A stretch of DNA of 64,000 nucleotides from Blastobasis lacticolella (GCA_905147135.1 LR990046.1:17762501-17826500), one strand, 5' to 3'; positions 39,958 to 51,189 are shown, numbered from the stretch's first letter. Translations and numbers: made by a program. Notes: a model not told the origin generated them from the letters alone.

Positions 39958-40305
39958 ACACAACCCGATCCAATCGTCAAAGATTCAAAGATTCAAAATA
40001 TTTATTTGTAAGAGATACGTATTACAGGTGTTTTCATTATCTTCAATAGTTTCTCTATCCTTTGCCCGCATGCTGAGGCGTACAAATCTTTAAATATAAT
40101 TGTTTCATTATTCATTTAGTACATAATAAAATCTTCCATAAATAATAATTTCAATAAATTTAAATTTCAATAAATAAGTTATAAAATAATCAGTAAATAA
40201 AACCATGTCAATTATTACTAACAATTTTCATTGAATAATACGGAAATCAATAATTTAGCAATGTCATACAATTTAAATGTCATTAAAATATTCCGTCAAT
40301 TCATA
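39958..40305. other. LINE-like tail, then AT-rich DNA
   Basis: AAGATTCAAAATATTTATTT at 39985-40005 resembles a reversed LINE 3' tail. The rest is AT-rich and unassigned. Confidence 0.35.
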
Positions 40306-40350
40306 ATATGCCTTATCTACTAAGTAATCGTAGAATCGTATCGTTTGTAA

Positions 40351-40642
40351 TCTACTATATAAAAATAAGTCGGGTTTTCCGTCCTGACGCTATAACTCCA
40401 GAACGCACGAACCGATTTCCACGGTTTTGCATTTGTTGGAAAGGTCTCGGGCTCCGAGGTTTTTGGCAAAGAAAATTCTGGAAAAATTTGAAAAGAAAAG
40501 CGGGAAAATCGTGTAGGGTAGGTGTAGGGTAGGTGTAGAGTAGGTGTAGGGTAGGTGTAGGGTAGGTGTAGGGTAGGTGTAGGGTAGGTGTGTGGTGTAG
40601 GGTTAGAACGCTACGCGAACGAAGTCGCGCCGGGTCCACTAG
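40351..40642 (+). mobile_element. Helitron-like element, both ends intact
   Basis: It starts TCTACTATATAAAAATAAGT after an A and ends GTCGCGCCGGGTCCACTAG before a T, as expected for a Helitron placed between A and T. A CGCG..CGCG hairpin lies about 15 bp before CTAG. A (GTAGGGTAGGT)n tract at 40514-40606 sits just upstream. The 5' part has the phrase CCAGAACGCACGAACCGATT found widely in Lepidoptera. 292 bp, non-coding. Confidence 0.82.
40505..40606 (+). repeat. (GTAGGGTAGGT)n minisatellite in the Helitron
   Basis: About nine units of 11 bp (GTGTAGGGTAG), with minor variants. A related but shorter tract is found in the 4.8-kb copy. Confidence 0.9.
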
Positions 40643-40659
40643 TCGTAGTATAGTATAGT

Positions 40660-41035
40660 ATCGTATCGTTTGTATGAAGACGTCCTACTGCTCGTTCCTT
40701 GCACTGTGCTTGTACAAAACTCAATTTTTATTACAACGAAGAGGTACTACGAGCGAAATCCTGCGGCGTACAAATGGTGGGGCCAGAAGATAATAAAAGT
40801 GCTTAATAACCGCTTTTCATCTCAATGGGTCAATTTATAAGGGCCTGCCGTGCAAGCGCTCCGAGATTTTCAGCCGGCCTCAGTGGATTTACGGGTATTG
40901 CGTACATATTAGTTATGTTTCTCGTCCCCTTTTTATCTGTAGCTACTTGCTCTGGGGAGCTACACGGTGAGCTGTGATCGTAACTCTGAAGCCAAGAGAA
41001 GGGTAAAAAATATAGAGAACCATTTGTTTTGATTA
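40660..41035. other. No feature recognised
   Basis: Two overlapping unsupported ORFs. GTATAGTATAGTATCGTATC is a short local repeat at 40648. Confidence 0.35.
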
Positions 41036-41401
41036 TCTTCTTTAAATTTATTATTATTATTTTCTTTATTGCATAAAACACATTAAAAATATGTCTCTTC
41101 CAGCCAACCTCACAGGCAACCTCATAGTGCACTTTTAATGGATTTTATATTAAAAAAAGAAAATATCCATTGGTTTAAAAAGGATGAATAATAGCTCCCT
41201 CGGATTCACCCTGGTACAATGAACAAGGAATCACACCAAGGGCATTTAATGCGAAAAGGTTATAAAAGCCAATATTCAAACCATTTTATATTTAAAGTAA
41301 ATTTTTCTAAAGGAAACCCGATAAAAATATCATTGGCCCCCAATTTCTAAGACAGAGGCAGGTATAATATCCGTTTCACAGATTTTTCGTAGATATTATA
41401 A

Positions 41402-41503
41402 ATACAGTCTGCAAGCAAAGTTGTAAAAACGAGGGCGCCACTGACAGCAGAAGTACCCAGTTTCATAGAAATTTATTTTCACGACTTTCTTGCCAGACTG
41501 TAT
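41402..41503. mobile_element. Small foldback MITE
   Basis: Ends ATACAGTCTGCAAGCAAAG and CTTTCTTGCCAGACTGTAT are inverted with a few mismatches, around GGGCGCCACTGACAGC. Confidence 0.65.
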
Positions 41504-42125
41504 CTAGCTATCTCCTATCGTCAAAATCATAACCTTTCCATTCAGCTTTGCCGAGGTGGGGTAAAATGAGACAATGAAAACGTATCATTGCCCTAATTTC
41601 CCGGCGACCCACATTCGATTCGAGATTGCGAGCGAATTTTATACGTAAGTGGTCCCAGAGGATGACACTGACACGACAGGATTGATCTTGCGGTTCAGTC
41701 TAAGAGCTTATCAAATATGTAGGTACTTGGGGGTGATTTTTTTTTACATATTTTCACTATTACATTGGTGCGATTTTTTGACTATTTATACAATATTTTA
41801 GTTAACACAACGTATAGTTATACAAAGTAATAGCAAAAGATCGACTTCACATCCGCTCTCCTTAGGTTGCTGATGTCCTGTGCGGTTAGCACAAGCTGTA
41901 AAGTAAGTAAGTAAAGTAAAGTAAAACACATTTATTACACTCAAACACACAGCACAAAATTCTTAAAATTAAATTTAAAAAAATATAATCATACAGAGAC
42001 ATAAACAAAACAAGAAAAAAAAAAGATACTCTAATCTCGTTACTTTACTTGTGCCATGTGGAGACTGCAATGAGGCCACACTCAGCATATGCCACGACAG
42101 TTGCCGTGACGCTGGTTTTCAGTTG
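41504..42125. other. Mostly unassigned
   Basis: AAGTAAGTAAGTAAAGTAAA repeats at 41901-41922. CTCCTTAGGTTGCTGATGTC near 41868 is a trace of a LINE end. Confidence 0.35.
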
Positions 42126-42129
42126 GCCC

Positions 42130-42362
42130 CCTAGTGAAGCACGGAGAAAAGTGCCAAGTTGCTCCAGCGCGAGATAAGCGAGAAAAGGCGCGACGTAGAT
42201 ACTGCTAACTCTTTGATGTTAGTATTGAGAGAAAGAGACGAACGCTATCTCGCTGTCGAAAGCTGTGTCGTGGACACACTTGTGATAGTCGTGCTGGACG
42301 ACGGTGGCTGCTTTGCATCTGGTGGACCATACGACCGTTAGCCTCTTTAGTCAATAAAACAG
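42130..42362 (+). mobile_element. LINE 3' end fragment
   Basis: A 60-codon frame ends in DDGGCFASGG and is followed by TCAATAAAACAG. It is the decayed coding end and 3' end of a family related to 21985-22115. Confidence 0.5.
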
Positions 42363-42499
42363 TCATTTCAGTACCAGAAAACAGGCTGCAGTCTGGTATT
42401 TCACTACTCTCACGCGTAGGCTGCGCGCTTTTACCAACGGTGTCAAAATGTGAAACAGTTCACCTACACTACTGCCAGCAGTCGATAATTGTGGAGTCG

Positions 42500-42838
42500 C
42501 GTGTGCTTTCCTTGACCATGATCCAGGATTTTTGCAGATCAGGTAAATACAGTGAAGGGACTGCCATCTGACCTCCGTGATTCTGCTACCAAGGGATCTA
42601 GTCTAGTTTTCTCTATTCTGCTACCAAGGGATCCTGACCAGATTGGATCATGGTTTACAGTCAGTCGCCTGAATGTAAAGGTTTCATCACGATGTTTTTC
42701 CTCACAGTAAGAGTATCGTTTACTATTCAGCTAATATACATTGCTCAGAAAAGAGTCATTGGCACATGATCGCAGTTTTAACCCGGTACCTCTCGCTTAC
42801 GAGTCGGATACCGTAACCATTCGGCCACCGACGCTCGC
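42500..42838 (-). mobile_element. SINE-A, full length with internal duplication
   Basis: Complete minus-strand copy. TTCTGCTACCAAGGGATC occurs twice (42571-42588-type and 42614-42631), separated by TAGTCTAGTTTTCTCTA, so a 40-bp piece has been duplicated with foreign bases between. Confidence 0.83.
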
Positions 42839-42839
42839 T

Positions 42840-43590
42840 AGTTTGAAAAGGGTCATATGTCGGTTCTAAACTAAGCGAATAAGCTCCATCATTGAGCGAT
42901 CAGTAAAAACTCTAGAGTTAGGCTTCAAAACCCGTCGGCAACAACATGCTTTAGCCCAATCACTAATAAATATGAGATATTACTTTGGAGAATTATTTTA
43001 TCTCAAGATTGAACGATTTATTGGTATCGAATTCTGTTTCGGGCTAATCCGCTCCTACGGCACCGTTTAGGTAATGTTTCATTTTATATGCTTGCTCAGC
43101 AACCAACGGCCGACCCTGATAAAATCCCAATCTAGCGACAAATACGTATTAGAGAACATTATTTCATCTCATCATTTCATAAAGATAAAGCATAAAATAA
43201 AGGTAGGCAGTTAAATTATAATTATTCATACGAACCATTGTCTGAATGGGTAATATTACAACTTCTATTAAGGGCTACGAGCATTTAGATACCAGTGAGA
43301 CTCAGCGAAATCAGGCAGTTTATCACACAAGGGTTGACTGGGTTAGGCGTTATCTTTATCCCTGGGTTCAGGTTAATGAGAGTTTGTGTTGAATCCAGAC
43401 AACTTCAGCTACAGTTCGTTCGTTTGAACTACTCTTTGCATTGTAGAATGACGGGTAGAATTTTTTATTTATATTCTTCGACTTCTGCACAACCTCCATT
43501 TCACCTCATCTCACCTAATGATATGCGACGATGTGGCCTAACATGTAGCCAAATGCTCCATCTTCGGAATAATTGCTATTAAAGTTTTTT
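42840..43590. other. Mostly unassigned, 95-codon ORF
   Basis: The ORF 43295-43582 has no known motif. Its end overlaps CACCTCATCTCACCTAATG, possibly reversed LINE-N 3' sequence. I do not call a gene. Confidence 0.3.
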
Positions 43591-43594
43591 AACC

Positions 43595-43850
43595 AACCAC
43601 AAAAAACTGGGGGTGTTATATGTTTAACCTGTGTATTCGTGGCTTTGTGTATCTGTGTGTCTGTGTGTGACGGGTCCGTCTGTGTGGCATCGTAGCTCCC
43701 GAACGGATTGACCGATTTGGATCTAGTTTTCTCTATTCGAAACCCAGTTTAATCGAGATGGTAGTTAGTTTTGTTTTATTAAAATCGGTTCATTAGTTCA
43801 GAAAATATTTGAGTCTATGTAAACTTGGTCGGAGGTTTACCTACTTTAAC
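43595..43850 (+). repeat. Dispersed repeat family W, longest copy
   Basis: TGGGGGTGTTATATGTTTAA, (GTGTCT)n, CGTAGCTCCCGAACGGATTG, TTAAAATCGGTTCATTAGTT and a GGTCGGAGGTTTA end. It defines the family in this window. Confidence 0.7.
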
Positions 43851-43852
43851 AG

Positions 43853-43940
43853 GTAAGCGGGCCACCTGACGGAAAGTGGTCACCGCCGCCTATGGACATC
43901 AGCAATACCACTACCGCTACCAAAGCGCTACCCGCGCTAA
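43853..43940 (-). mobile_element. LINE 3' end, family E-like
   Basis: Minus strand: GCGGTGACCACTTTCCGTCA, GGTGGCCCGCTTACC. Coding end not present. Confidence 0.6.
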
Positions 43941-44165
43941 TCGCCGTGGCCCGGCTCTGCCTGGCATTTTCGGGCACTGACCATCTCTGTGTGGTATTGT
44001 CGGGCACGGTCCGGCCGTAGTCGGCGAGGGGCGGGTGTGCTCCGACCCTGGGCCCGGCCAACGTGTCACTGCGTATTTCCTTCCTACTTTCCTACTCCTT
44101 CCTTTATGACGATTGAAAGAGATATTTAATGTCCTAAACAATAAATAAATTTTGAGTTTGAGCTA
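43935..44165 (+). mobile_element. Retroelement 3' end, family P
   Basis: GGCACGGTCCGGCCGTAGTC, GGCCAACGTGTCACTGCG, TTCCTACTTTCCTACTCCTT, ACGATTGAAAGAGATATTTA and AATAAATAAATTTT. Compare 10010-10235. Confidence 0.65.
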
Positions 44166-44635
44166 AATAATAAGGCCTCTGATAGGTATACCTAACTCTG
44201 AGCTGTTGGAGTACCAAACAAATAAAATGAAATGTAACCTGTAGTAGATTATAGGGGTATAGATTAAAGGTTGGCAGGCAGCCAAAACCCGTTCGGCCCG
44301 GTCACTCGCCTCCGCTCTCGCCCCTTCGAGCCTGACATGGATTTATACTTAGGGGTAGCTACCCCTTACGTGCCACAAAGTTATCTGACTCGGTGGCCAA
44401 AAGTAGAACTACGTGTCGCCATTTTGAAATGTAATTTTGTTGTCATCAACAGCGCCGCCGTCACCGGATTAAGTCTGTGGCACTCTGGCGAAGTTTTTCG
44501 AGAGGGTTATGTACATTTATGAGATTTTAATGGAATCGAGTAGCATTACTTTGCAACTGACCCGCATATAGATGAGAAGACGAGAACCATAATGTTTTAC
44601 AAGTGTTTCGGGATGTTTTCACGGTCTAGTAATGG
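44166..44635 (+). other. Unassigned, 83-codon ORF
   Basis: The frame 44271-44522 lies in a GC-richer patch and has no recognised motif. No repeat partner in the window. Confidence 0.25.
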
Positions 44636-44639
44636 GATA

Positions 44640-44831
44640 TATAAACAAATATTCTTGGACAATTCACACAGCCCCACCTAGCCCCAAAGTATGCAAGACA
44701 ACTGATAAACTACTTATATAACACTACTAACACCCAGACCTATAACAGAAATTTAAATTAATCATTGCAATATCTGCTCGGCCTGGAATCGAAACCGGGA
44801 CCACTTAACCGAGTGGTTAAGTGGTCCCGGT
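44640..44831 (-). mobile_element. SINE-B ending in a perfect hairpin
   Basis: Body and part of the head on the minus strand, up to GAAACCGGGACC. From there the sequence turns back on itself: ACCGGGACCACTTAACC (44794-44810), GAGT, and its exact complement (44815-44831). The expected rest of the tRNA head is absent. Confidence 0.8.
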
Positions 44832-44984
44832 AATGCTGAAAAAGTACTGAATAGATAACCTAACTAACCTAAACCTTAAGAAACGTCAGGAAAACGTCGA
44901 ATAGTCCCCGACGAAGAACCTATACAAAGCTAATAACCAATGTGATGAAAGTTGTTTTCGAAAAAAGAATAACCGCATCGAAAT

Positions 44985-45045
44985 CGGGAGAGGCCCTACG
45001 TCCTGCTGTGGACCGTTATGGACTCTGATGATGATGATGATGACA
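44985..45045 (+). mobile_element. SINE-C 3' fragment
   Basis: GGGAGAGGCCCTACGTCCTG, CTGTGGACCGTTATGG and (GAT)n. Confidence 0.8.
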
Positions 45046-45254
45046 TATTAAAACTAAGAAAAACGGTTCATTTTGTAATTTTATTTATTATTATTGATTT
45101 AGCTCTCTATTGTACACAATAAAATCTAAAGGAAAAATATAATTATAAACGATACAACAGGCACTACTTATTTCTAAAAAGAAATTTCTTTCAGCAGGCC
45201 TACAGAAGCTATTTAGTTACTTACTAAAATAGTTTGAAACTTGTACATGTACAA

Positions 45255-45285
45255 ATGTTCCTAACTTGTACAAAGTTAGGAACAT
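45255..45285. repeat. Perfect 13-bp hairpin
   Basis: ATGTTCCTAACTT and AAGTTAGGAACAT around GTACA, next to the self-complementary TTGTACATGTACAA at 45241-45254. Confidence 0.8.
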
Positions 45286-45359
45286 ATATTGTATTTTAAA
45301 GTAAGGGCTTACAGGGTTCTTGTTTGTTACTTTTATGATATTTTTTTTATTTTTTATAT

Positions 45360-45740
45360 CAGACAAGACAGGCATTTGACTGCCATCTCACCTGTTGGTA
45401 AGTGACGATGCGGCCGAATATGATGCATGTCCGTCTTGGAACAGCCTATTTACTCTAGCCTTGAAGGCATCCAGATTATATTGATCAGGGAACACACTCG
45501 CAGGCAACGCGTTCCACTTCTTAGCCGTACGCATTATAAAAGTCGAGCCAAAGCGGCTCGTGCGGATAGCTGGAAGATCCACGACATAAGGATGAAGCGC
45601 TCGCCCAGATCGCGTCTCCCGATGGCGGAAAGGAAGCTTGCTTACAAGGCCTGCATGCCAAACCCTGTCAAAGGCCTTAGAGATATCAAGAGACACAGCA
45701 AGGGCCTCGCCATGTCTCTCAATGGCTTCACTTCATAATT
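45360..45740 (-). pseudogene. LINE family N with RT core deleted
   Basis: The 102-codon minus ORF joins SLDISKAFDRVWHAGLVSKL, the conserved early block of non-LTR reverse transcriptases, directly to SRFGSTFIMRTAKKWNALPA and the C-terminal VFKARVNRL-type end. The catalytic YADD block and several hundred residues are missing, so the copy is inactive. The 3' end (TTACCAACAGGTGAGATGGC complement) is normal. Confidence 0.8.
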
Positions 45741-46270
45741 GTGTGGAAGGTCCCCAGTAGACCGACCACGGCGGAATCCGTACTGGTAAAACAAGAAAGC
45801 AATAACGAAATTGAATTGAATAACTAAACTATAATAATAAATTCATATATTGAACAAGTAACACGAAGTGAACTTTGTAACCCTGAATGATTAGTCAAGT
45901 CAAAGTATAGCTTTGAAGTATTTAGTAGGTAGGTATGAAGTTGGGAACTTTTCAAATTACCTCATGTGCCGAAGGCAGGCCCGTATTTAGGCAGCAACTT
46001 AAGTTGTCGACACCCAACAGGTGAAAGAACCAGACAACCACATTCATATCACCAGCAGAGTCATAATCCGAGAATTTGCCTTATCAAAATAGCTCTAAAT
46101 ATATCCATATGTATCATACAAGGCGGTAAAAGTTTTAGAGAGGATCTCTCTAAAATATTTGCCGCATTTTGCCTTCTAAGACTTATGTGAGAGAGTATCT
46201 GTCACAAAGTACAGAGTAGTATAGTAAGTCTAATACTAAGTAAAGAGTATATGATACTCTCTCAATTTTT
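45741..46270. other. Mostly unassigned
   Basis: A small hairpin TTTTAGAGAGGATCTCTCTAAAA lies at 46132-46154 and an imperfect TGAGAGAGTATC / GATACTCTCTCA pair at 46188-46264. Confidence 0.4.
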
Positions 46271-46271
46271 T

Positions 46272-46400
46272 TATGTTAGACTAGCTAGGCAATTGACCGC
46301 CATTTTACCTGGTGGTAAGTGACGATGCGGCCGAAGATGGAGAATGCCTGTCTAGGGACAGCCTATTCACTCACCTTGAAGGCGTCCAGATTAAAAATCA
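46272..46400 (-). mobile_element. LINE 3' end, family N
   Basis: CCATTTTACCTGGTGGTAAG, GACGATGCGGCCGAAGATGG and CTTGAAGGCGTCCAGATTA as in 45366-45485. Confidence 0.75.
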
Positions 46401-46559
46401 GCTTATAAGTCTGGAACCTACTAGCGGTTATGCATTTTTGGTACATAAAAACTAAGACCATGAAAATTAATGGATGAATGTAGCCGCTTTCCAGTATGTA
46501 GGCTGTGTACGCACTGAGTAGCATAATCACGTAACCGACAGAAAAAGTCGGATAGCTCC

Positions 46560-46790
46560 CGACCAAGTTCACTTCACTCAAATATTTTCTTAACTATAGA
46601 ACCGATTTTATTGAAACAAAAAAAAGAATAGGAAACCACATCTAAATCGCCATCAAACGAAACGGTCACCTATTCGGGAGCTATAATGCCACAGATAGAC
46701 ACACAAAGACACAAAAAAACAGACACACACATACACACGTCAAACTTATAACGCCTCTATTTATCGTCGGGGGTTTAAAAAAGCATTAAC
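46560..46790 (-). repeat. Dispersed repeat family W
   Basis: ATTCGGGAGCTATAATGCCA and CAAACTTATAACGCCTCTAT are the complement of 43595-43850. Confidence 0.65.
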
Positions 46791-46794
46791 CCAC

Positions 46795-47155
46795 AACACA
46801 CGAGAAGATGCCTATTCACTTTTGCGTTGAAAATCCCAGATTAAGCGGAAAAAGATTTTAAGGCGTTCCATTGTTCCATAACGGTTCCATTGCCCTGAAT
46901 CCGTACCTGCCCCAATATTATATTGAAAGCCTAATGAAGGTTTTACGAAACGGCGTATTGAACTCCAGCCATCGACTTGGAAAGTTTCACCTTGTTTAAA
47001 TTCATAACTCGAGTTAAATAAAACTTGGCAAATATTTTAGGACGGTGACGGAGGAAAATTCGGTGTTTGAATAACATACATGTTGACGAACACATACACA
47101 TATTACAAATGCTAGAAGCTTAGTCACGAAATGCAAATAAAAAACACATCGTGAT
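46795..47155. other. No feature recognised
   Basis: AT-rich. No shared repeat noticed. Confidence 0.4.
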
Positions 47156-47156
47156 G

Positions 47157-47322
47157 TAAATGTCCCGGTTGTGCTCTTGTGCACGAGGGCCCGCGGTCCG
47201 CCTTGACAATGGTGCAGGATTTGGCAGGTCAGATAATTACATTGGAGAGACTAACCAGATTGGATCATGGTTACATATTCAGTACCGTCGGAAACCTTAA
47301 TCACTTGGCCACCGACGCTCCT
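47157..47322 (-). mobile_element. SINE-A with large internal deletion
   Basis: Tail-side body (ATGTCCCGGTTGTGCTC) and head end (GGCCACCGACGCTC) are joined with about 180 bp missing. Confidence 0.8.
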
Positions 47323-47499
47323 ACTCACAAAACGCAAAACATATTTGGTATTTTGTGAAATAAATGGAAATTTAGCAAACGTTTCCTTACGCAACAAAGT
47401 ATAAAACTGCCTTTTTGTATTTCGAAAAGTACTGAGAATGTAATTATCATCCAAGCAAATTTTTCAATATCTTGAGAATGGCAAATCCGATTACATTAA

Positions 47500-48200
47500 A
47501 GCTTTGTAGATATAAACTTTGTAAAATAAAGAAAATTAAGCTTCTTCTTCTTATCGAGTCGATGGACTAAACTCAGACTTACACTTTATTCGGCGACGCA
47601 TACAGCGTTTGGACTGACCTCGAACAAGTCCTCTATTGTACAAGTTTTAGAACACGCCGAGCATGGAACGAGGTGGTCCATGGTTTGCGGAGATATGCCA
47701 CAGTCGCACTAAGAACGTTCATTTGTACCCCCTAAAGAGATTCTCTTTACATCGGCCGACCTGGGTTCGCAGCCTATTTAGCGTCTTCCATGTTGGCCAC
47801 GGAAGTTTGTCCGGGTGGCAGCTTTTCAGTAGGAGCTTTCAATATTTATTGATCCACAGGTTTCTTCTGGCTGTAAGGGTGTCACTTTCGCAGCCTGTTG
47901 TGGTCGCCAAGTAACTGGATCGGCTTTTCGGCAATCTCTTGACAGTTGGTACCTGACCATAGAGAGGGTGGCGGGAGTCTGTTTCCTGTTTGCGTTTCTC
48001 AACTGCACTGACTGGCTCTCTGTCTGCGTACGGCTGGTGGAGCAATGTCAGTCAGTGGATACAACTCACTCTTTGGAGTCGGTTTAAGACATCCTGTTAT
48101 TTTCCGGCATGTGTCGTTAAGAGCGGTGCCATAAAGGATACGCATATTCGCCCGCAGAGAAACATGGTGCTAAACCGGTAGAGCCTAAAACCTGTGGCGT
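47500..48200 (-). pseudogene. LINE family L C-terminal region
   Basis: The minus strand carries frameshifted remains of the RHPLYGQVPT, LKSRSSY and HxxC-type end region of family L (compare 36361-36685), then a 3' end with (GAA)n-like AAGAAGAAGAAGC at 47541-47553. ORFs of 60-68 codons (47826-48045) are in two frames, showing decay. It is the longest L copy. Confidence 0.7.
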
Positions 48201-48204
48201 GGCA

Positions 48205-49055
48205 CCCCATAATGAGGAAGTGAGGTGTGAGAGCAAGTTATTACGGGCGGTTACTTTGTGGCGTATGTTCTCAAAACTAAGCTTATTGAAGCATATAATT
48301 TCATTCTGATAACTACCTTCTTCATAAAATTGCAACTGGTTTTAGAGGCAAAATTGACGACAAATGTAAAGGAATATTTTCAAACCCTTATAAAAATTTA
48401 AAATAATACTTTTAATTACATTTTTAGGACTTACTTGCATCTACACTCTATACTCTGTTTTCGACATTCATTATTAATTTGATCCGTAAATATTAGAGCT
48501 AATGTATACTTGCGAAAAAAATAACTGTTTCATAGGTCGAAAAGCTATTTCTTGTAATTCTACTTAAAATCACAATTATCAGCAAAACCTAACTCATAGA
48601 CTCCCATTTTATTACTCTGGAGATTACTTTACGGTTGGCAGACTCCAGCTTGGACATCGCAGTTTTGAAAATAGCCGCTTCTGCCCGTTTAAAACGGCAA
48701 AACTGTCCGATGTAGCTTTATGACATAGCTATTTCTAGAGAGAATGCAGAGGCATACAATGATAAATTTTCTTGAATTTGCCTTAAAACTTGTTTTAGGT
48801 AATTCGGTGTTAATTACCTAGCTATGATCTGTTTAAACTGACTTGTCTTATTTGGTGAACAAACAATGCCCAAAATCACGACTTGCTGTATCAATCACGC
48901 TACGTATATTGTGTATAAATGTCTTTAATTATACAAGAAATACATAGAATGTGAGTGTCAACGAATACTGCTGCACATTATCCATTTAAATAAATAATTT
49001 CCTGAACCAAATAAGACAACGCAGTTTGGACAGATTATAGTTCGGTACTGCCATC
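48205..49055. other. No feature recognised
   Basis: AT-rich single-copy-looking DNA without long ORF. Confidence 0.4.
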
Positions 49056-49062
49056 GAAGATT

Positions 49063-49165
49063 TAGTTAACCAAATATTAAGCCACTTAATGCATGAAAAC
49101 AACTACTAGATAAAGTTGTTGATTATATGCAGTAAATGGCTTAAATTTTGTTATTACTTAGTTAA
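49063..49165. mobile_element. Foldback MITE
   Basis: GTTAACCAAATATTAAGCCA and its partner near TGGCTTAAATTTTGTTATTA / GTTAAC form inverted arms of about 40 bp with indels, around GTTG/CAAC centre sequence. Confidence 0.65.
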
Positions 49166-49529
49166 CAGCTACTTAACAGCTTAATTTGTATAAATCGGCT
49201 TAGACGCGGGCTTCAGCGCCCTTATTGGCGACAATATAGGCCGAAAACTTCGTTCAAGTCTTGACCGCGCCAAAGAAAGGTTAACCAATATCTTTAATAC
49301 GGGTTAAATAGTCCAAGTTTCGAAGTTCGATGCCAACTCGGGTTGGAAACTCGCGAAGCGCTGTAACTTCTGTATTTGGAGTTATAGGGGACGACGGGTT
49401 AGCGAAGTTAAAGCAAGATTGATTCGAACAAACTACGGGTGGACAACAGAGGATTTTTGTTCCATTACATAGAGACAGGGCGTAGTTTTTCTTTCTGTTT
49501 TTGTCAGTTGTAGGTACAAAATTTAAAAA

Positions 49530-49580
49530 TTTCTTTACTGATTAGGACATTAAATATCTCTTTCAATCGTCAAAATAGTA
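49530..49580 (-). mobile_element. Family P 3' fragment
   Basis: TTACTGATTAGGACATTAAA and TCTCTTTCAATCGTC as in 6241-6290. Confidence 0.6.
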
Positions 49581-49607
49581 CAATAAATATATTCTTCTGC
49601 CATAAGT

Positions 49608-49660
49608 AAATTTGAATATTCTTGGATAATTTACACAGCACCATCTGCCGAATTTATATT
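49608..49660 (-). mobile_element. SINE-B 3' fragment
   Basis: GAATATTCTTGGATAATTTA and CACAGCACCATCT only. Confidence 0.6.
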
Positions 49661-49664
49661 GGTG

Positions 49665-49760
49665 GTGGGTAGATTGATGTGCTGCGTTCTGTGCATAAGT
49701 CTGTGGTATCCCAGATCCCGAACGGATAGACCAAGTCCAAAGTGTCTTTTTATTTAATAT
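49665..49760 (+). repeat. Family W fragment
   Basis: GTGGTATCCCAGATCCCGAA and CGGATAGACC. Divergent. Confidence 0.5.
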
Positions 49761-49838
49761 TATGCGCTAGACGCGACGCTTAGCGTTGTTGTTTGTTTGA
49801 ATTGCCTTGTAAAATTGACCAAGCATTTCATTGATTTA

Positions 49839-50110
49839 CTAGCTTTTGCCTTTCGTCTGCGTAGAAATCCCGAGCGACTATTTTAAGTTGGACTTCAAAC
49901 TACCAAACTGTGAAATCCTCATCAAATCCATTCAGCGCAATTTCTATATTTTTTATAGTTTAGCTAGTCTATTAAGGTTCCACATTAGGTGTTGTCATGT
50001 TGCCAAGGCTTAAATAGCTATACAACAACAAAAAAATATTTATATCCGTGCAGTAGTTCCGGAGATTAGCGTGTACAAAAAGAGACATAAATTTAAAAAA
50101 AAACTTACTC
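49839..50110 (-). mobile_element. Helitron-like element, second type
   Basis: On the minus strand it ends AAGGCAAAAGCTAG followed by T. Inner CCGTGCAGTAGTTCCGGAGA is the phrase of this lepidopteran family. The 5' end near 50110 is not clear. Confidence 0.55.
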
Positions 50111-50890
50111 CACCCTAAATTTTCCCTCTATTTTTTTTTGTTAATATAGTCAATGTACAGGCGCACATTTTATTATATGTATAGTTTTTATTTATTAAAA
50201 TCAGTTGAGTAATTTTCTGGAGCTTTCAGACATCTGTTATCGAACAAAGGTATAGGAATAATATTCATGCAAATAAGTGATTCCATCGACACGTCCAAAT
50301 CCTCTTTCCACAGCAAAAGTCTACATGAATTACAATTACTCGAAATGATTTAATTGGAAAAGTTTTCACTTACCTAAAGCTCAATGGGACATGTTTTATA
50401 TTAGGTACAGAAATAAACATGAAAAAGAATCTGACTAAAAATATGCTAAAACTTCATTACATTCCTCATCCATGTGACCTTTCAGAATGTACCCAGATAA
50501 ATATTGCGCTTTCTTAGTGTAAAAGTACAGGTATTTTGTTCGTAGCTACTAAGTTATCTAATAACCTTTAATACTATATAATACAGTATTTTACAGTATG
50601 GAATCAACATTACACTGTATAACATTATTTATCTACAAAGTAATTAGGTATTTAGCTAATGAAATATGTTTTTGTTAAATATTCAAAGGACAGATCTCCT
50701 ATACGACCACTAAGCGTGAATTTTGATGCAAAATCCTCCACTAAAGATGGACAGTTACTAGTGAACGTACTAAGCGACCATTTCGTACTTTGAAGCTAAA
50801 CGAGCGATCAACACCGCAACGAGGTATCCACTCGTAAGTGTGAAGCGAAGTTGACCAAGGTCTTCCGCTTAACAGTATCATTATTTTCTA
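50111..50890. other. No feature recognised
   Basis: AT-rich, with a GC-richer patch at 50760-50880. No ORF of note. Confidence 0.4.
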
Positions 50891-50894
50891 ATTT

Positions 50895-50965
50895 TACTGC
50901 ATAGGGAAGCACACAGTCAGATGGTTCACCTGATGGAAGGTTACCATCAATAAGAGGTGCGAGCG
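50895..50965 (-). mobile_element. LINE 3' end fragment
   Basis: GGAAGCACACAGTCAGATGG, TTCACCTGATGGAAGG: reversed 3' end of a LINE. Confidence 0.45.
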
Positions 50966-51007
50966 CCAAACTCGAATTGAACCTTAGAGTTCATATAGTA
51001 GGACCAC

Positions 51008-51182
51008 GCTAAGTCCGAATCGACTGACAGTGGTAGATTACAAAGTGTGGATTTTTCAACTCAGTCAAATTCTTTGTTATGACTTTTATGAATGACGTTC
51101 TATGACGGAAAAATTACATGGCACATAAGTTGCCATACAGATTTTTTTTAAAAGCGATTCGGACTTACCGTGGTCTTATCAT
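51008..51182. mobile_element. MITE family Q, short form
   Basis: Ends TAGGACCACGCTAAGTCCGA and CGGACTTACCGTGGTCTTA are inverted. Interior TTTGTTATGACTTTTATGAA, GACGTTCTATGACG matches 55545-55580. It is probably an internally deleted relative of the longer element at 55.3 kb. Confidence 0.75.
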
Positions 51183-51189
51183 AACAATT

